Numbered from the stretch's first letter, positions 23,424 through 36,149 are shown. The stretch: 64,000 nucleotides of DNA from Paralvinella palmiformis (GCA_025642065.1 JAODUP010000161.1:406001-470000); one strand, 5' to 3'. Program-made: numbers and translations. The notes: generated from the sequence alone by a model not told the origin.

Positions 23424-26400
23424 CTGATTAAAATGAAGAAATGTTGGATAGATAAAAAGTAGCAGACATTTATCCGGAATAAAGAGATACGGTTGATCGG
23501 ATGATGTCATATTGTACGTCAGAGTTTTAATTTGACTCAAAGTTTACAGCAGGACAGACGATAATTGATGTTTTACGGCCATTTTGGTGCAGATGTTAGG
23601 CTAAATGGGCCGAGCGGCCTCCAAAGGTAATGAAGCGAAGTCAAAGATGAAACACCCTTCAGATATGCCCACGCCGAGATTCGAACACGGGTGATAGTGA
23701 TCTGTGATCCAATACGCTACCGTTAGACCACGGAGTCGCCCCCAAAAGGACAGAGAATGTATGATCTCCAATAGTGATTCCCAAATAAGATTCACCTTTG
23801 GCCAATGAAATCTCAGCATACATAAAGGAAAAACAGAATGTTGAAGATAACATTGATACAGACAATATGAGACGCAAAAGAGTATAGTCTGAAACATCAT
23901 ATATATTCCGATTAGTTATGAAGTTTGTTCAATAGAAATTCGTGATATCCACTGTGGTCAGCTATAACAAGAAGACGGGCTTAAATTAAGGTAGATTGTA
24001 TTTGATTTCAATCAGCTGTACCTTAAACTGAGACAATGTTGAAATGGATAATGTTAGAAGTGGAATATTTGTATTGCGTGGTTTCTACTCTCATGAAGTC
24101 GGAGTCATCTGGACGAAACATTAGATTTAAAAAAAAACCTATCAGATCGCTAGGCTGTCGTAACTATGGCAACGTCGGAACATAAAACAAACCGTGAATA
24201 AAAACACTGCTAGGTCTAGTTCGATTTAAACCGCAACTGGGATAGATACATAATGCGTTACTATGGGAGGAATAATGCTATGGGAGGTAGAGTGGTTCGG
24301 TATGCTATGATTCCATTATATAATATAAGATATGCTTTATTAATCAGTGAATACTAGAATTTGGTTGTATTGATACATGTCGGGACATGAGCAAACGTTG
24401 TCTTAATACCACCGACTATGGAACAAATCTTTCTAAAAAGCTGAGGAGTTCAACTTTAAATACATCTTAGTCTTCTACCAGAAGGCATACAATTATAATG
24501 TAATGATCAAGACAATGGTCTAATTTACCTCGAAGAGTTACATTTTGATATACAAGTCACTAGTACTTGATACAAGGAGACCAATTACTTTAGAAGTTTC
24601 AGTTCAAATTCTATAGACTCTGATCTGGTTTCGTTTAATCAGGGAATTCCACCAGTTAATATAATTATAGCTCACTAGATTTTCAATCAGCGATGTGTAG
24701 ACGTGAAACAATACAGAATCATTAACATTAAGGGATTTGATCGAACTGAATTGATGAACCGTTTCTGTTTACATTTATATCACCAATTATAACATGTTGC
24801 TCTTTATCAGTAATAAAGTCAATAATAAATGATCATAATGATGATGATACTCCAATATCGATTAACAGCTTAAAACAAATATTCAGTTTGATTTCATTGA
24901 ATGTTGAACTAAAATCAATTAACGGAATTGTTACGTAAGAGTTATTCTTCTCTAAATGTTCGGTGACAGTGTTTATTTATCTATGTAACAATCGTGTCTT
25001 CTATACAGATTGCTTTCGGGTAATCAAATTTATTATTATCTAATTGAGATTGAGATTTCAAAGAGAGGTATTTCGATATATTTCGTTCTAACCATTTCAA
25101 CTGTACAGAGGTTAATGGAACAGGCCTAAAGTCATTGAATTCTATAGATTTGGCATTCCTGGTTAGTGGAATAATGGTACTAATTCTCCAGATAAATGGT
25201 TTATTATATAGATAGAAATCCTTGCCAGTTGCCTGATTGGGTAACAAAATCCTCCTACTATAGTGCCACGGCTGGGATTCGAACCCCCGACCTCCAGTAC
25301 AGCATGACCACGAGTAAGAAAGTCCCACGTTCTTACCCACTATAGGCCATAGAGGCGGTAGGATTAAAGAAACTTTCTCTCTTTCACTAACTTATCCTGT
25401 ACTTCTTTTGAAATCCATGGTTCGTTATTTGGAAACATTTCACAGTTTTTTGATGACGCACACAACTATATCACATGTTTGTTGTGTTGCTGAACAATAG
25501 TAGGCGAAAACAATAGAATGATTGATAATTAGATGTAAAATAGGGGGAAACTATTTGTTTGTTTAATACGATCACGGTATTTGTTTATTGTATATAAACT
25601 GATTCGTATGGCAATCGATTGAACTAGACATTTATATGACACTAGTTTAAGAACTGCCAATTATTGCTTTGTTGTATCAGCATGGTTCAAATTTTGACAG
25701 GCAGACAAAACGAAATAATATCGTAAGGCGCCTTAGAGCATCTTCTAGCTGAATAGGGCGCTATATAAATATCACATATTATTATTATTATTATTTCGAG
25801 CGAAATAGGGTAATTTAGAGGTTAATTTTCGGTTGATATTCTGCTTAAAATATAACTGAAGTGTCAATGCCATATCTGTTACAATCTGAGAGAAGACTAT
25901 TCTATATAAAATATATACATTGGACCAATGTATCGTTCAAGCGGGTATTGGCTACATCAGATGTAGACACAACTGACTTATGGGGTATATATTCACTTTG
26001 TAGTATGAAGTTATCTCGGATAAGGATATAGATACACATGTCTTACTCTAGGATTTGGCGGGTTCATCTTCTCCACTTTGATGGCAGCTTTACAGATATC
26101 TTTAGTACTCGGCATAGGACATTTGCCATCCATGATGTTAGCGCGTAAAGGTCGCCGGCACATTGCTTTCTGATTGGTCTGGAAAAGTACAAAATGGTTA
26201 CATATTAATCTAGTATTATCCCGCCATATATGGCACGGCAACAAGAACACGCGTGGATTCTAAGTGCATGGAATGGGAATCCAGCATTAGAGATGATTCA
26301 GCGAGGAAAATCTAAGACTTCGAGACAAATTAAGTATATTACGTTAGACTGAGGAATATGAACGTCGTCTCGCAACAGGAATACTGGCAAATGAATGAGT

Positions 26401-29400
26401 TTATTTGGCTGTTGTGGATATATGACTATAGTACAGTCGATGTGTGTTGATTAATTTAAAAAGTAGAAACGTCTTTCTAAAATCCGGTTGTATCCATGTC
26501 ATCTTTTCGTCTGTTTTTCGTATATCTAATTAAAATAATTTTTCCACAACTGGGTATAGAATGGCGGAAATGAGACGTGAGATCTTGCCGATCTTGAAAA
26601 ATTAAGCAAATAGTTTTCATAATATCCAGACTTCATAATTATGCTTTATTATATGTTTTAAGCGGTTTGCAAATAATTTGATGATCTTTGGAAATGTCAG
26701 TTGGTACAATTGTTAGCTAATAAAGCTGTTACCTGTAGACAATAAAGTACACAATTTTAAGGCATCGAAATTAATGGCTGAAAATACAATATAGCAATTA
26801 TGGGAACCCATCGACAAAAATGCCGAGTTCAGACCTCGGGATTTTATTTTATGACTCACAGATGGGTTTTATACTATCTGTGTGGGCTTTTATACAAACT
26901 GTATGGGTTTTTAAATAATCTGTATGGGGTTTTATACCATCTTTATGGGCTTTTATACTATCTGTATGGACTTTTATACTATCTGTATGGAGTTTGATAC
27001 AATCTGCATGGGCTTTTATACTATCTGTATGGACTTTTATATTATCCGTGTGGAGTTTTACTTCGCAGTAAATAAGTTAAAGGTGAAACATTTCTTGTCT
27101 CAGTATAACCAGCTGATATTTAGCTTCATAACACAGCATAGAGAATAACTCATATAACCTTGATTGCCAGCATACGTGCCAGCACATATTCAGACACTGC
27201 TGTAAGAGGTTCAGACAAACATAAATATAAATATTGCTGCTCTACGGCCACAGTGGTGGACACTCCAAAGGTATTGAGGCAAAGTAAAATAGGATACATC
27301 CTTCACACATAGCTCAACCGCAATTCGAACCCAGTTTCTCAAGATTTGTTGCCAACCGCACTACCAAGGTAGGCCAACTAGACACCAACACAGACAAATA
27401 AGAAAGAACGATCACCTATCAATACCGAATTAACCCAACATATTATCCAAGCAATATGGGAATATACCTTATAGAAAGGCTGGAACATTATGCCAGGACC
27501 AAGCCACGTTCCTTTCTTACAACAGATCCGTTCAGCTATACCTCCAGTGCACCTGATGAACCCACACCACGGATTCCAAGGGTCGTAATAAAGACCATCT
27601 TCTAGTTTCATACAGTAATCTGGATAGGAAAGGTTCGCATAAATTAGCTAACAAAATGGTTTCATCAAATGTACATCATCATCACAATCATCATTATCAT
27701 CATCATCATCATCACTCATCATCACTCATAACCATTATACAGCATTATCATCACTGTTGCTGATATATATATACATTTTATTCACTATTTCCTTTTTCAG
27801 CATAATAATTATATAAAAGATAAACCTTTTCAAATACCTTACATCGGAAATTTAGAGCCTGACATATGCCCAATTATTCTTTATAATTTATTCGAATTGT
27901 ATTCATTTATTCAGTGCAGTTAATTGTTAGACACTGTCTAAGGTAATGTGGTAATGTGTTGTACACGTGCGCGCGCAAACACCCACGCACGCACACACAC
28001 ACACACACACACACATATAGACACTTACCTGTGAGTGTGTATTATAAACACTATTATTTTTACTACTTATTAACATATTACGGTTTAGACTTTAATATGT
28101 TATAATGTTATGTTGTTGTGGTGAAATAGACTTAAGCGAATTAGCAATATAGCTCGTGGGTCATAACATCCTGTAAAAAATGGCTGTTAATATCAAGATG
28201 TCAGTTTGTGAATTTTGCGGATATATTAATTTAACACTGCTGATGTCACACTAACAAACAATAAAACCAATAACAACAACAACTACTACTACTATTACTA
28301 TTACTTATACTACTATCCTCATATGGCTCCCTTTATTAATGCGTCGACACTGGAAATGTAAGTTATAAAATGGAGATGCTATAATAATTTTGAAGGAAGT
28401 ATAATAATAAAAAAGATCAGTTAGATTATAATTTCTCACTTCATCGTGCGTCGCCGGTGATTTTTAATTAATTACATTATTGAGAAACTTAAAGAGAAAT
28501 AAAACGACAAATGTCTGTTACGTACTATCGTCGTTTGTACTATAAATACTGACGATAGGCGTCTCCACCTGTCATCATTTGCTTAATTAATAACAACTTT
28601 ATCTACTCGGTTTACTTCAGATGGCGTCACATTGTACGGTCTAATATGTATGATTATGTTGAGTCAACTGACATGACGAAATGATAGCAACAGAAATCGC
28701 ATTGTTTCGGCGAATTTCAGCCGAAGTTGGCCGAAAATCGCTAAATTGATTCTTTTGATAAACGTCGATGAATACTTTACCTGGCATCAGGATAAACAGA
28801 AAGGTAATTTAATTTTACAGCAGTGTATTATCAATAAATAATATCAGTTGATCATCGAATTATGTCGGTGAATCTAATAGCCCGAAAACTACTACTACTA
28901 CTACTATTACTACTATTACTACTACTACTACTACTATTATTATTATTATTATAACTATTACTACTACTTTTAATATTACTACTACTATTACTCTTACTAC
29001 TACTATTACTACTACTACTATTATTACTAGTATAACTACTACTACTATTACTACTACTATCACTAATTTAATTACTAGTATAACTACTACTACTACTACT
29101 ATTATTACTACTACTATTATTACTAGTATAACTACTACTACTACTAATACTAATACTACTATTAGAGGGCATAGATTCTGGAGACAAAGGTATTACATCA
29201 CAACTAAACTAATTGATAGATTACAAAAGTAACTAATTATTGTAAATATAATTACTAAATTATATATTTCTACTAACACTGGATCCCTATTTCTGGTCTA
29301 TCCGGACAGTGATCTACGTTATCCATAGAAGACGGTAGGGTATCCGTAATCTTGTTCAGGATCCCGCCAAACTGTAGACCGACGTTCGTTGGTTGGCGTC

Positions 29401-29782
29401 CCAGTGCCAGCAGACGATAAAGTTCCGCCGGACCAATGGCGCCCAATCTGGAGAACTGTTCCAGGGTAGGAGGCCTGGCATCCAACGGCTCGCGATTTCC
29501 ATCTGGATCCGACGCGGACGACTTGGCCAACTCGTCGTATTCGGACTTGTCGACGTAGACGACGTTTTCGACGGCGGACACCTGACCGTCATCCGTCGGA
29601 AAGTCGACTTCCACGTTGTTGACGTCAGGATAGTCATACTTCGTCTCTTTGACGTCGTTATAGTTGCTAGGCTTGAAGGCATAAGGAGTCGGCGTTGTCC
29701 TGGTACAGCCAATAGGAGTCATCGTAACAGCGGCTACAACAACAAAGACGACACCTAGCGGATGAAGCCTTAACAAAACCAT
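23259..29782 (-). CDS. Secreted cysteine-containing protein, CBM14-like (4 exons)
   Basis: Assembled from exons 29278-29782, 27468-27619, 26047-26178 and 23259-23423 (minus strand). All junctions are GT..AG, phases agree, and the total of 954 nt encodes 317 residues and a stop. Residues 1 to about 25 are a hydrophobic signal peptide (VVFVVVAAVTM). Residues 27-155 are acidic, Asp/Tyr/Pro-rich and probably disordered. Residues from about 159 to 250 hold nine cysteines, with C-x15-C-x4-C-x8-CC and G-x-Y-Y-D-P-W-N-P-W-C-G, close to the peritrophin-A / chitin-binding type 2 (CBM14) pattern, although the spacing after the CC pair is longer than usual. The tail (264-317) is Ser/Pro/Gln-rich. Mollusc CBM14 proteins are often shell or mucus matrix proteins; a role here is inference. 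LINEs, SINEs and a minisatellite fill the introns. Confidence 0.8.
23561..23745 (-). repeat. SINE family A, full copy
   Basis: On the minus strand the head reads TCCGTGGTCTAACGGTAGCG (A box) and CCGTGTTCGAATCTCGGCGT (B box), then GGGCATATCTGAAGG, a body with GCCCATTTAGCCTAA and an AT-rich end. Other copies are at 8720-10048 (split), 38511-38632, 39507-39610 and 55447-55645. It lies in intron 3 of the secreted-protein gene's neighbourhood, just 5' of exon 4. Confidence 0.85.
24380..25500 (-). mobile_element. Decayed LINE reverse-transcriptase fragment
   Basis: Minus-strand conceptual translation gives CEMFPNNEPWISKEVQ (about 25390-25440), then IPLTRN...FNDFRPVPLTSVQLKWLERN (about 25075-25180), then broken frames resembling DFSSTFN-x-I and LLPSGRR-like CMPSGRR near 24480. 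This is the order of a jockey/CR1-type reverse transcriptase followed by its C-terminal region. Stops and frameshifts are present. A family C SINE at 25210-25370 interrupts it. It sits in intron 3 of the secreted-protein gene. Confidence 0.7.
25210..25370 (-). repeat. tRNA-headed SINE, family C
   Basis: On the minus strand CTATGGCCTATAGTGGGTAAG (A-box region) and GGGGGTTCGAATCCCAGCCG (B box) are separated by about 45 nt, followed by a short body ending near 25210. The B box is nearly a perfect tRNA one, so this may be a young insertion. LINE-coding similarity is found on both sides, so it inserted into the LINE. Confidence 0.75.
25725..25796 (+). repeat. LINE 3' tail fragment
   Basis: GGCGCCTTAGAGCATCTTC then GGGCGCTATATAAATATCAC and (ATT)n, the terminal signature shared by many CR1/L2-type LINEs. 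Only the tail is recognisable. Confidence 0.55.
26047..26178 (-). CDS. Exon 3 of the secreted protein
   Basis: Residues 220-263, phase 0 at both ends. The acceptor is TACTTTTCCAG and the donor GTAAGA. It encodes three cysteines (in AMCRRP, GKCPMP and DICKAA) that probably close the domain started in exon 2. Confidence 0.8.
26862..27062 (+). repeat. 21-bp minisatellite (TTTTATACTATCTGTATGGAC)
   Basis: About nine tandem copies of a 21-bp unit, TTTTATACTATCTGTATGG plus two variable bases. Because 21 is a multiple of 3 the array stays open in several frames as seven-residue repeats (YYLYGLL), which produces false ORFs. It lies in intron 2 of the secreted-protein gene. Confidence 0.9.
27240..27372 (-). 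repeat. Divergent tRNA-headed SINE (related to family A)
   Basis: On the minus strand CTTGGTAGTGCGGTTGG and ACTGGGTTCGAATTGCGG form A- and B-box-like motifs, followed by a body similar to family A (CTTTGCCTCAATACCTTTGG) but with many changes. Confidence 0.6.
27468..27619 (-). CDS. Exon 2 of the secreted protein (core cysteines)
   Basis: Completes Y169 and encodes residues 170-219. The acceptor is TTTCCTATCCAG and the donor GTATAT. It contains YCMKLEDGLYYDPWNPWCGF, then FIRCTGG and RICCKKGTW, the most conserved-looking part of the protein and the main basis for the CBM14 comparison. Confidence 0.85.
28888..29165. repeat. (ACT)n/(ATT)n trinucleotide array
   Basis: About 280 bp of imperfect ACT and ATT triplets in intron 1 of the secreted-protein gene, ending about 110 nt downstream of the exon 1 donor. 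Valine/isoleucine-only ORFs through it on the minus strand are artefacts. Confidence 0.9.
29278..29782 (-). CDS. Exon 1 of the secreted protein (signal peptide and acidic region)
   Basis: ATG at 29782-29780, residues 1-168 plus one base. The donor is GTTAGT at 29277-29272. The frame would otherwise stop after C169, so splicing replaces the last residue. The exon is GC-rich compared with the flanking intron, with many CG dinucleotides. Confidence 0.85.
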
Positions 29783-29799
29783 GATTTAGTTATGGGTGA

Positions 29800-31680
29800 A
29801 ACTTTGTCAGAGTTCACAAGAAACTAGAACCCGTTCCGGGAATATATTGTAAAGAAAACTGGTATCCGTGTTCCTAGTTTTGTTTCCCTTTTTCAGATCG
29901 ACATTTTTCGCGCTGGTCGTCCCTGATTTGTGTTTTCCTGAGAACGGTTTCCCGTTTTATGTATAATAATTTAGTCATTAGTATACACGGGCGAGTAGAA
30001 TGGAAACACAATGGCCTTCAGACACGTGAAAACTCTCGGTGATTTGTATATTGTATGAGTTTACGATGTGCTGTGTGTGTGTGTTTGTGTGTGTGCGGTT
30101 ATATTTCATTTTCCTGTTTGCAAGTATCTCCTCGAGGCTATTCGCTGTTTCAGACATAATTTTATTTCTTATTTTAAACATCTAACCACACACGCTCACA
30201 CACACACACGCTCACATACACACACTTGTTCCAGTAATTTACTACCAAACCAAATAGAACATTTTTACGACAACACAAACGCCATATGTTACAAAGTGAA
30301 CCATTTCGTTTCCGTACCTAAAACAATTACAGATACATTATCGTCTGGCTAAAGTAGATCGTTAGCGAAAAGCCGCGGGATATTTCTGTAATAAAAGATG
30401 GAAATAAAACAGAAACATCATCAAAAATGGCAGATCATTATCTTATCACAGGGAACAAATTTCTTCCTCCTATACCCCCAATTCACCCAACAAAAGAATT
30501 CAAGATTTAAGCAATCTTTTGTGGACATTATTGGACTGACCAAAGCGTACAATAATTAAACAGCTTTCTACTTCTAACCCCAATTTAACATTATAACAGA
30601 CAATTTCAGCGACGCATGCGCAGTCCACATCTACTGCGGGGTTGCGGGTCAGCGAAGTTGTGTACATAGTGAAGTAGCATGGAGCAAGAAGTGTAATTGT
30701 TTGTAAATTTACGTTTTTGGGGATTCACAGAACTAAATCGATCTACAAATTCTTGTAGCAGTTTAATAATTTTTTATTAAATATAACGTAGAATTAGTTT
30801 TACTGATAGATAAGATTATTTGTAAGTTTATTTTTGCTTGAAAATGACATATTATAGAATATAAATCATCAAGTTGGGAACTGTAATAGACATGTTATTA
30901 ATATATGAAACATATTGTGATCCCCGTGATATCACGAGTGGTATAAGGACGTTTTTTATCACATGGTTCAGCGAGCCCAGTAAAACGCGACCCGCTAATG
31001 GACTTTCGCTAGATGGCGCAGTCGTCGCGGATATTCTCTATTAAGTTTGTTCTACAGAGCTATTATAAGTTTGTTGTCATGTTGGCTCAGAAGTACACGA
31101 CTTGCAATTAAATGACTCTATCTGTTTATGTAGCTGATTAGAAATTCATTTTCAGTTAGTGAGAGATACACTATATAATGTATTTATTTTAACAATTTCA
31201 AGCGTTTTGATTAATATAATTTTGTACTTGTATTTCTGCGTACAGACTTGTGCTTCGCTTGGCTAGGTATTTCAGCAGTGAGAAAATAGACACTGACACG
31301 GATAATATTGTGTCGGTTATGATCTTATGAACATGGTGATCCCTAACTTGTGGTGAGGTTGACCACAGATCTCTAACATCAGGGTTCCAACCTCATGCAG
31401 TTGGGCTGAGTCTTGTTGGCGTCTCAACTTTCGCTTTAGGTTGTTCGGTCCATTTGTTCAGCTACTTGCACAAAAATAGTGTTTTGCTTTTACATTACCA
31501 GAACGATTTATCAAAAACCTGAATCGTGTACGTCTTTTTTATAATAAAACATATGGGGTGTCAATGACTATGTAGGCATACACAGCGCCAAAACTAGTTA
31601 TACCATTCTAAATCGCAGTAAATATGGGTTAATATATATATTATATTATTAGTAGATGACATCAAAAGGAATATCAATTA
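29800..31680. other. Gene-free stretch upstream of the secreted-protein gene
   Basis: Probable promoter and intergenic region. An AT-rich TATA-like AATATATT (minus strand) lies near 29842-29850, about 60 nt above the ATG. (GT)n and (CA)n tracts at 30066-30098 and 30187-30225 face each other. No exon is supported. Confidence 0.4.
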
Positions 31681-31689
31681 GATAGGTTT

Positions 31690-32780
31690 CAATTTAGATT
31701 TGAAATGTCCTACAGTCGAAACAGCTCTCGTGTGTTTTTTTCCAGGTGATCCCATGTATTTGGTTCAGTTACACTAAAAGCAGCATCTCCATACGATTTG
31801 AGTCTGGTCTTTGGGATCTTTAGTAGTGACAGGTTATCTTCCTGCAGTCAGCAATCAGACTGTTTCAGTTGTACTAGTTCACATATATAAAGTGGGGCTA
31901 AGTCACACACACACACACACACACACATGCACACATCTTTTTGCATGTGATCAGTAGTATATTGAATGCAATGACTGCGTTGTTTCACTGGTAACCAATG
32001 GAGACGTTTAAGTACAGGCCGTATATGTTATTTGCCAAACGAGATGCAGTACAGTTCTGCATGTGCTGCAGTTAGTTAACACATATGTATTCTTATGAGC
32101 AATGAGTTGCCATAATCTATCCTTCATACAATGAACGCATGTACCACAGCCTTGAGGGCATCGGCAGATAATTGGGATATCAAACATCTAATGCTTCGTT
32201 GTTGGATGAATGATGATTTACAAATATGGATTATGTGCGGTTTCATACTCAGTTTTTTATCAAATTTGATACAGAAGTTCCTGATATATCATCAACATGC
32301 ATAGCATTGTAGGTAACAGCGTAAAGATGGTGGCGTATGCTAGAATGAGCACATCCGTTTTATTATCATTGTATTTAACGAGGTTGCTGCCAAGCCACGA
32401 TCTAATTCTAGAGATGCATGTATTCAATTCTGCAAGTGATTCCGCTCTCCTTGTTTTACTTGTTATCTCCATTGTAGTAAAGAGCTGCTTATTATCTGCA
32501 TACATATGTATGTTATGCATACATATGTATGTTATGCATACATATGCCATGAAGACCGAATGCATCTGAGATGGATTGGCCCGTACTGCTTCCTATAAGA
32601 TAGATAGGAGCGAAACCAGATTTGTACAAGGTCCTCGAGTCCAAACTCCTGTTCCACCCTTCGTAGCAATATGTTATGGTCCACGGTGTCAAAAGCAGCT
32701 GACGAATCAAGTAATATCAATATGCCAGTGTCAGTCACGTGTGTGTGTGTGTGTATGTGTATAATATATGTATAATTCAA
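31690..32780 (-). mobile_element. Decayed LINE ORF2 fragment (CR1/L2-like)
   Basis: Minus-strand frames contain [17 protein letters not shown], then FRSYLSYR, then IHMYADNKQL (the YADD-type catalytic box altered to YADN), then the C-terminal LHWLPV and SYGDAAFSVTEPNTWDHL near 31750-31800. These are in correct order for a reverse transcriptase and its C-terminal tail. Frameshifts, a (CA)n tract and a short tandem of ATACATATGTATGTTATGC at about 32500-32545 interrupt it. Confidence 0.75.
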
Positions 32781-32789
32781 AAATATAAA

Positions 32790-33659
32790 ACCAATTATAC
32801 TTGAATAATTTATTAAATATTTTGAAGCTTTCTTGCTAAAAGTACATTATTCGCCTGAACTTGACTGTGAAGCTACTAAAACAGTCAACAAACCGTTTTC
32901 AAATTATGATATCATCACAGAGACACGTCAGACTGGTTGGGCACAATAACTGCTACCTACGTCATCCTATCTTAACATTCGAGATATCATATGACTATAG
33001 CAAACACAAATAACAAACATCTTGGATTATAAATAACAAATAATTTAAATATGATAAATGAAATGGATTTAAAATAAATACTGGGAAAACATCTTTCAAT
33101 TGGAAATTGTGATATAATTAGCATTAGTCGTTTTGTGTGTAATTAGGTGGGGTGGGTGGAAGTAGTAGATCCAAACGAAAACTAAGCAGCATCAGCCAGG
33201 TTGATCAAATACTGATATATTTGCATTCTAACCTGCTAAATGTGCCAAATAATGTATACCAATCATATCATGATAGATAAAAGTTTCGTATATTTCACTC
33301 AAAACCAGCACCAAAGCAGATTATCGTAAAGCATGGATTATGAATGAATAAAGGATTTGGATAAAATGACCAGAAACGAAGTTAACACATGTACTCTAGA
33401 GAGTAATCTTTGGAATACATTAAAATGAAGCTGGAAATTCTTGAAATCTGACAAACATCTATAACTAAAAATGTGCAGAATATAAATCAAATTATTTTTA
33501 TCAAAAAACAGTAATAATATAGAGTATCGTAATAAATGTATGACTGTAATATGTATGACTTTAATATAAAATAGATATATCTGTGTATAAAATCTACCTT
33601 AATATTACAACTGTGATGCACTTATTACTGGTTCAAGCTGATATACATATATACAGATG

Positions 33660-33690
<31 letters not shown>

Positions 33691-35165
33691 GGCTAACAAC
33701 AGTATCATCTGTATTTACTAGGCACTTGTTGATAGCTGGAGGCTAGAATAACCTCTAACACTAAAAACAGAACAAATCTACCTCAGTGTCACTTACGTAC
33801 ATGTACTACTCCCTTTATTAAAAACTAAATATAAGTAACACACAATAAATATATATCATCTACTATCAAGACATTTCTGCAAAAATTACTTAATTCATCG
33901 TTAAAAATTGTTAAATAATAATTTAAAAAAATTGGTAAAGAATCAAAAGAATTGGATACACCTATTTAAGCAACGTTACTGAAATAAGTGCCTAATTTGA
34001 TTAATATAAACAACACTGGAGTTTTGAAAATCTTCATAAAGTAAATCTGCCTCTCATTATCATGTCAAGAAATGGCAAACATTTTAATAAATATTTAACT
34101 GTCTGATTGTTCATGTCTAAAATATGGACAATAAACTTTTAAATAAAGAATACACCATTTTATAAATATGTAATTTTTCATGTAAAACTTTACATATATT
34201 GTCTGGAAAGCTGACAGATAAAATCGTTAGTTTCTAAAGACTAAATAATTAAACATTTAATAGATGACAAAAGTCACTGATATTTTTGGACTAATCGGCT
34301 AAAGAAATTACCCATCTTCCCCCAGAATGGCCAATAACACATTTGTTAAGATTCATCATCTTGATTGTTTGAAAAATAATAGATCTCAGCAGACTACCAG
34401 AAGAGCTGGTTCAGGCAAAACTGCTGACCTTTTTACATACAAACATCTGAGTAAATAAGCACTTTGCCAGGAATCAGCACCAAGCTAAATTATTTTACAG
34501 CACATGTTCTGAATAACAAAGGAGCCCTTCAAATCAAATTACAGTTTCCATTTTGTTTGAAAACAAATTAGCACAACCACAGAATACATAAAATCTATGC
34601 CAGAAATGGATGTCCATAACTTTTGATAAAATATTTGGTCGGCAAAGAATGATAGCCATTGGTAAAAAGTGACATACAATTGGCAAGACAAAGGTCTCAA
34701 AAAATACTTGTCACTTACTGAAAGATGAGTAACTGAGCACCTTTAGCTGGGAGCTATTTATAGTACTATCAAATCACTCACATGGTGGCAGCACTATATA
34801 GAAGTATGAGGTATGCTATTCTCTCCATCTCTCTCTCTCTCTCTCTCTCTGTTACACACACACACACACACACACACACAAACCAGTATAGCATAAAATT
34901 ACTGGAAACTATCCAACAACAATGGCAACCCCACAAGTATTAATTATTATAATTTAATTTTAATATTTCCTTACTTGTATCCTCTAATATTATTCTGCCA
35001 TCAACTAATATCACATCATTTGATGACATGCTTCATTGGATTGTTGTTTGATAGATAAAAGATCAAACCATTGGATTAATATACAGTAGAATATATAAAA
35101 AGTTATTTATCAGTGTTGATATGTTATGATCATAAATATATTTTATACTTAATAAAATTCACATT

Positions 35166-35227
<62 letters not shown>

Positions 35228-35550
35228 AAACTACATATTTACAAGACACATTTACTACATATTATCCCTAACATAGGCAACAACATATTCTAGTGATTAC
35301 CAGATACAAATTATACCCAACCCACAGGGATGTATACTTGTTGTATACGGTAGCAAACAGTAAGGTGATGAACATTTATAGACCAATCAGAGATACTAAC
35401 TGACAAATGTGTAACATCAGGTAGATCTTCACACACAATCAGGTCAGCTTTCACAATGAGGCACAAGTAAAATATTATTGGATTTGTTTAGGTGTAGGGG
35501 GTTGCATCGAATGGTATACATAATACAACAGCTGCCACACAGCTGGATCG
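32790..35550. other. Gene-free AT-rich stretch downstream of the CERKL-like gene
   Basis: No exon on either strand. Simple repeats: (TA)n at 33666-33690, (CT)n(CA)n at 34830-34880, and (CT)n(AT)n at 35166-35222. Confidence 0.5.
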
Positions 35551-35557
35551 CAGCGAC

Positions 35558-35563
35558 TTTATT
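35558..35563 (-). terminator. Candidate poly(A) signal of the CERKL-like gene
   Basis: AATAAA on the minus strand about 490 nt beyond the stop at 36056. It is the nearest canonical signal I noticed; unproven. Confidence 0.3.
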
Positions 35564-35891
35564 TATAAATATTTCCGTATCCCCCACAAACAAACAAACA
35601 AACAAACAAACACAAAATCATATCCCAAAAATGAGCAAGTGTCATTTGATTTGCTCTTTGCATTTGAGATCTTCTGAGATCCTTACCTTCCATATCCTAG
35701 CACATAATATATTGACATTGCTGTTATTTGTATTGACCTATAAAGTCACACAGACATAATCTAAATGTTATGACACATAATCTTGGTTCTGTAAGCTGTT
35801 TTTAAGTGGAAAACAACTAAAATCATAACGAACTTATAAAATAGACTTGGATCATAACGTACAATGTACTACAAACAAGTGTGAAGTTGCT

Positions 35892-35929
<38 letters not shown>

Positions 35930-36055
35930 ATGTATAGATGTTTGAACAATCAAACAATTGCTAAGAAAACATGCGAACAATCAATTAGTGCACATACAGA
36001 AGTAGCACGCCGAATTAATGTCATCTGACAACATTATCAACAGTTATTGGTCTTC

Positions 36056-36149
36056 TCAAAACATACGAAGGCATCCAGCCTTTATTTCGTCGGGGTTTAA
36101 AGCAACTGGTATTCCCTGTCCACACAGATGTATGAGACCTCTATGCACC
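36056..36149 (-). CDS. CERKL: CERKL-like exon 17 (C-terminus, stop)
   Basis: Completes R853 and encodes 854-883 then TGA. The acceptor is ACAAATTTCAG. VHRGLIHLCGQGIP corresponds to the last beta strand of CERKs (V-R-V-H-C-Q-L-V-R-L-F-A-R-G in human CERK). It was too short to show as a long ORF and was found by looking for this motif. Confidence 0.85.

Noticed and set aside
23601..23900. 99-residue minus-strand ORF, and tRNA gene candidates at the B boxes
   Set aside because: It covers a family A SINE. The tRNA-like heads lack full cloverleaf stems, so I call them SINEs, not tRNA genes.
28860..29063. Hydrophobic Val/Ile-only ORF resembling a membrane segment
   Set aside because: It is the reverse complement of the (ACT)n/(ATT)n array in intron 1.
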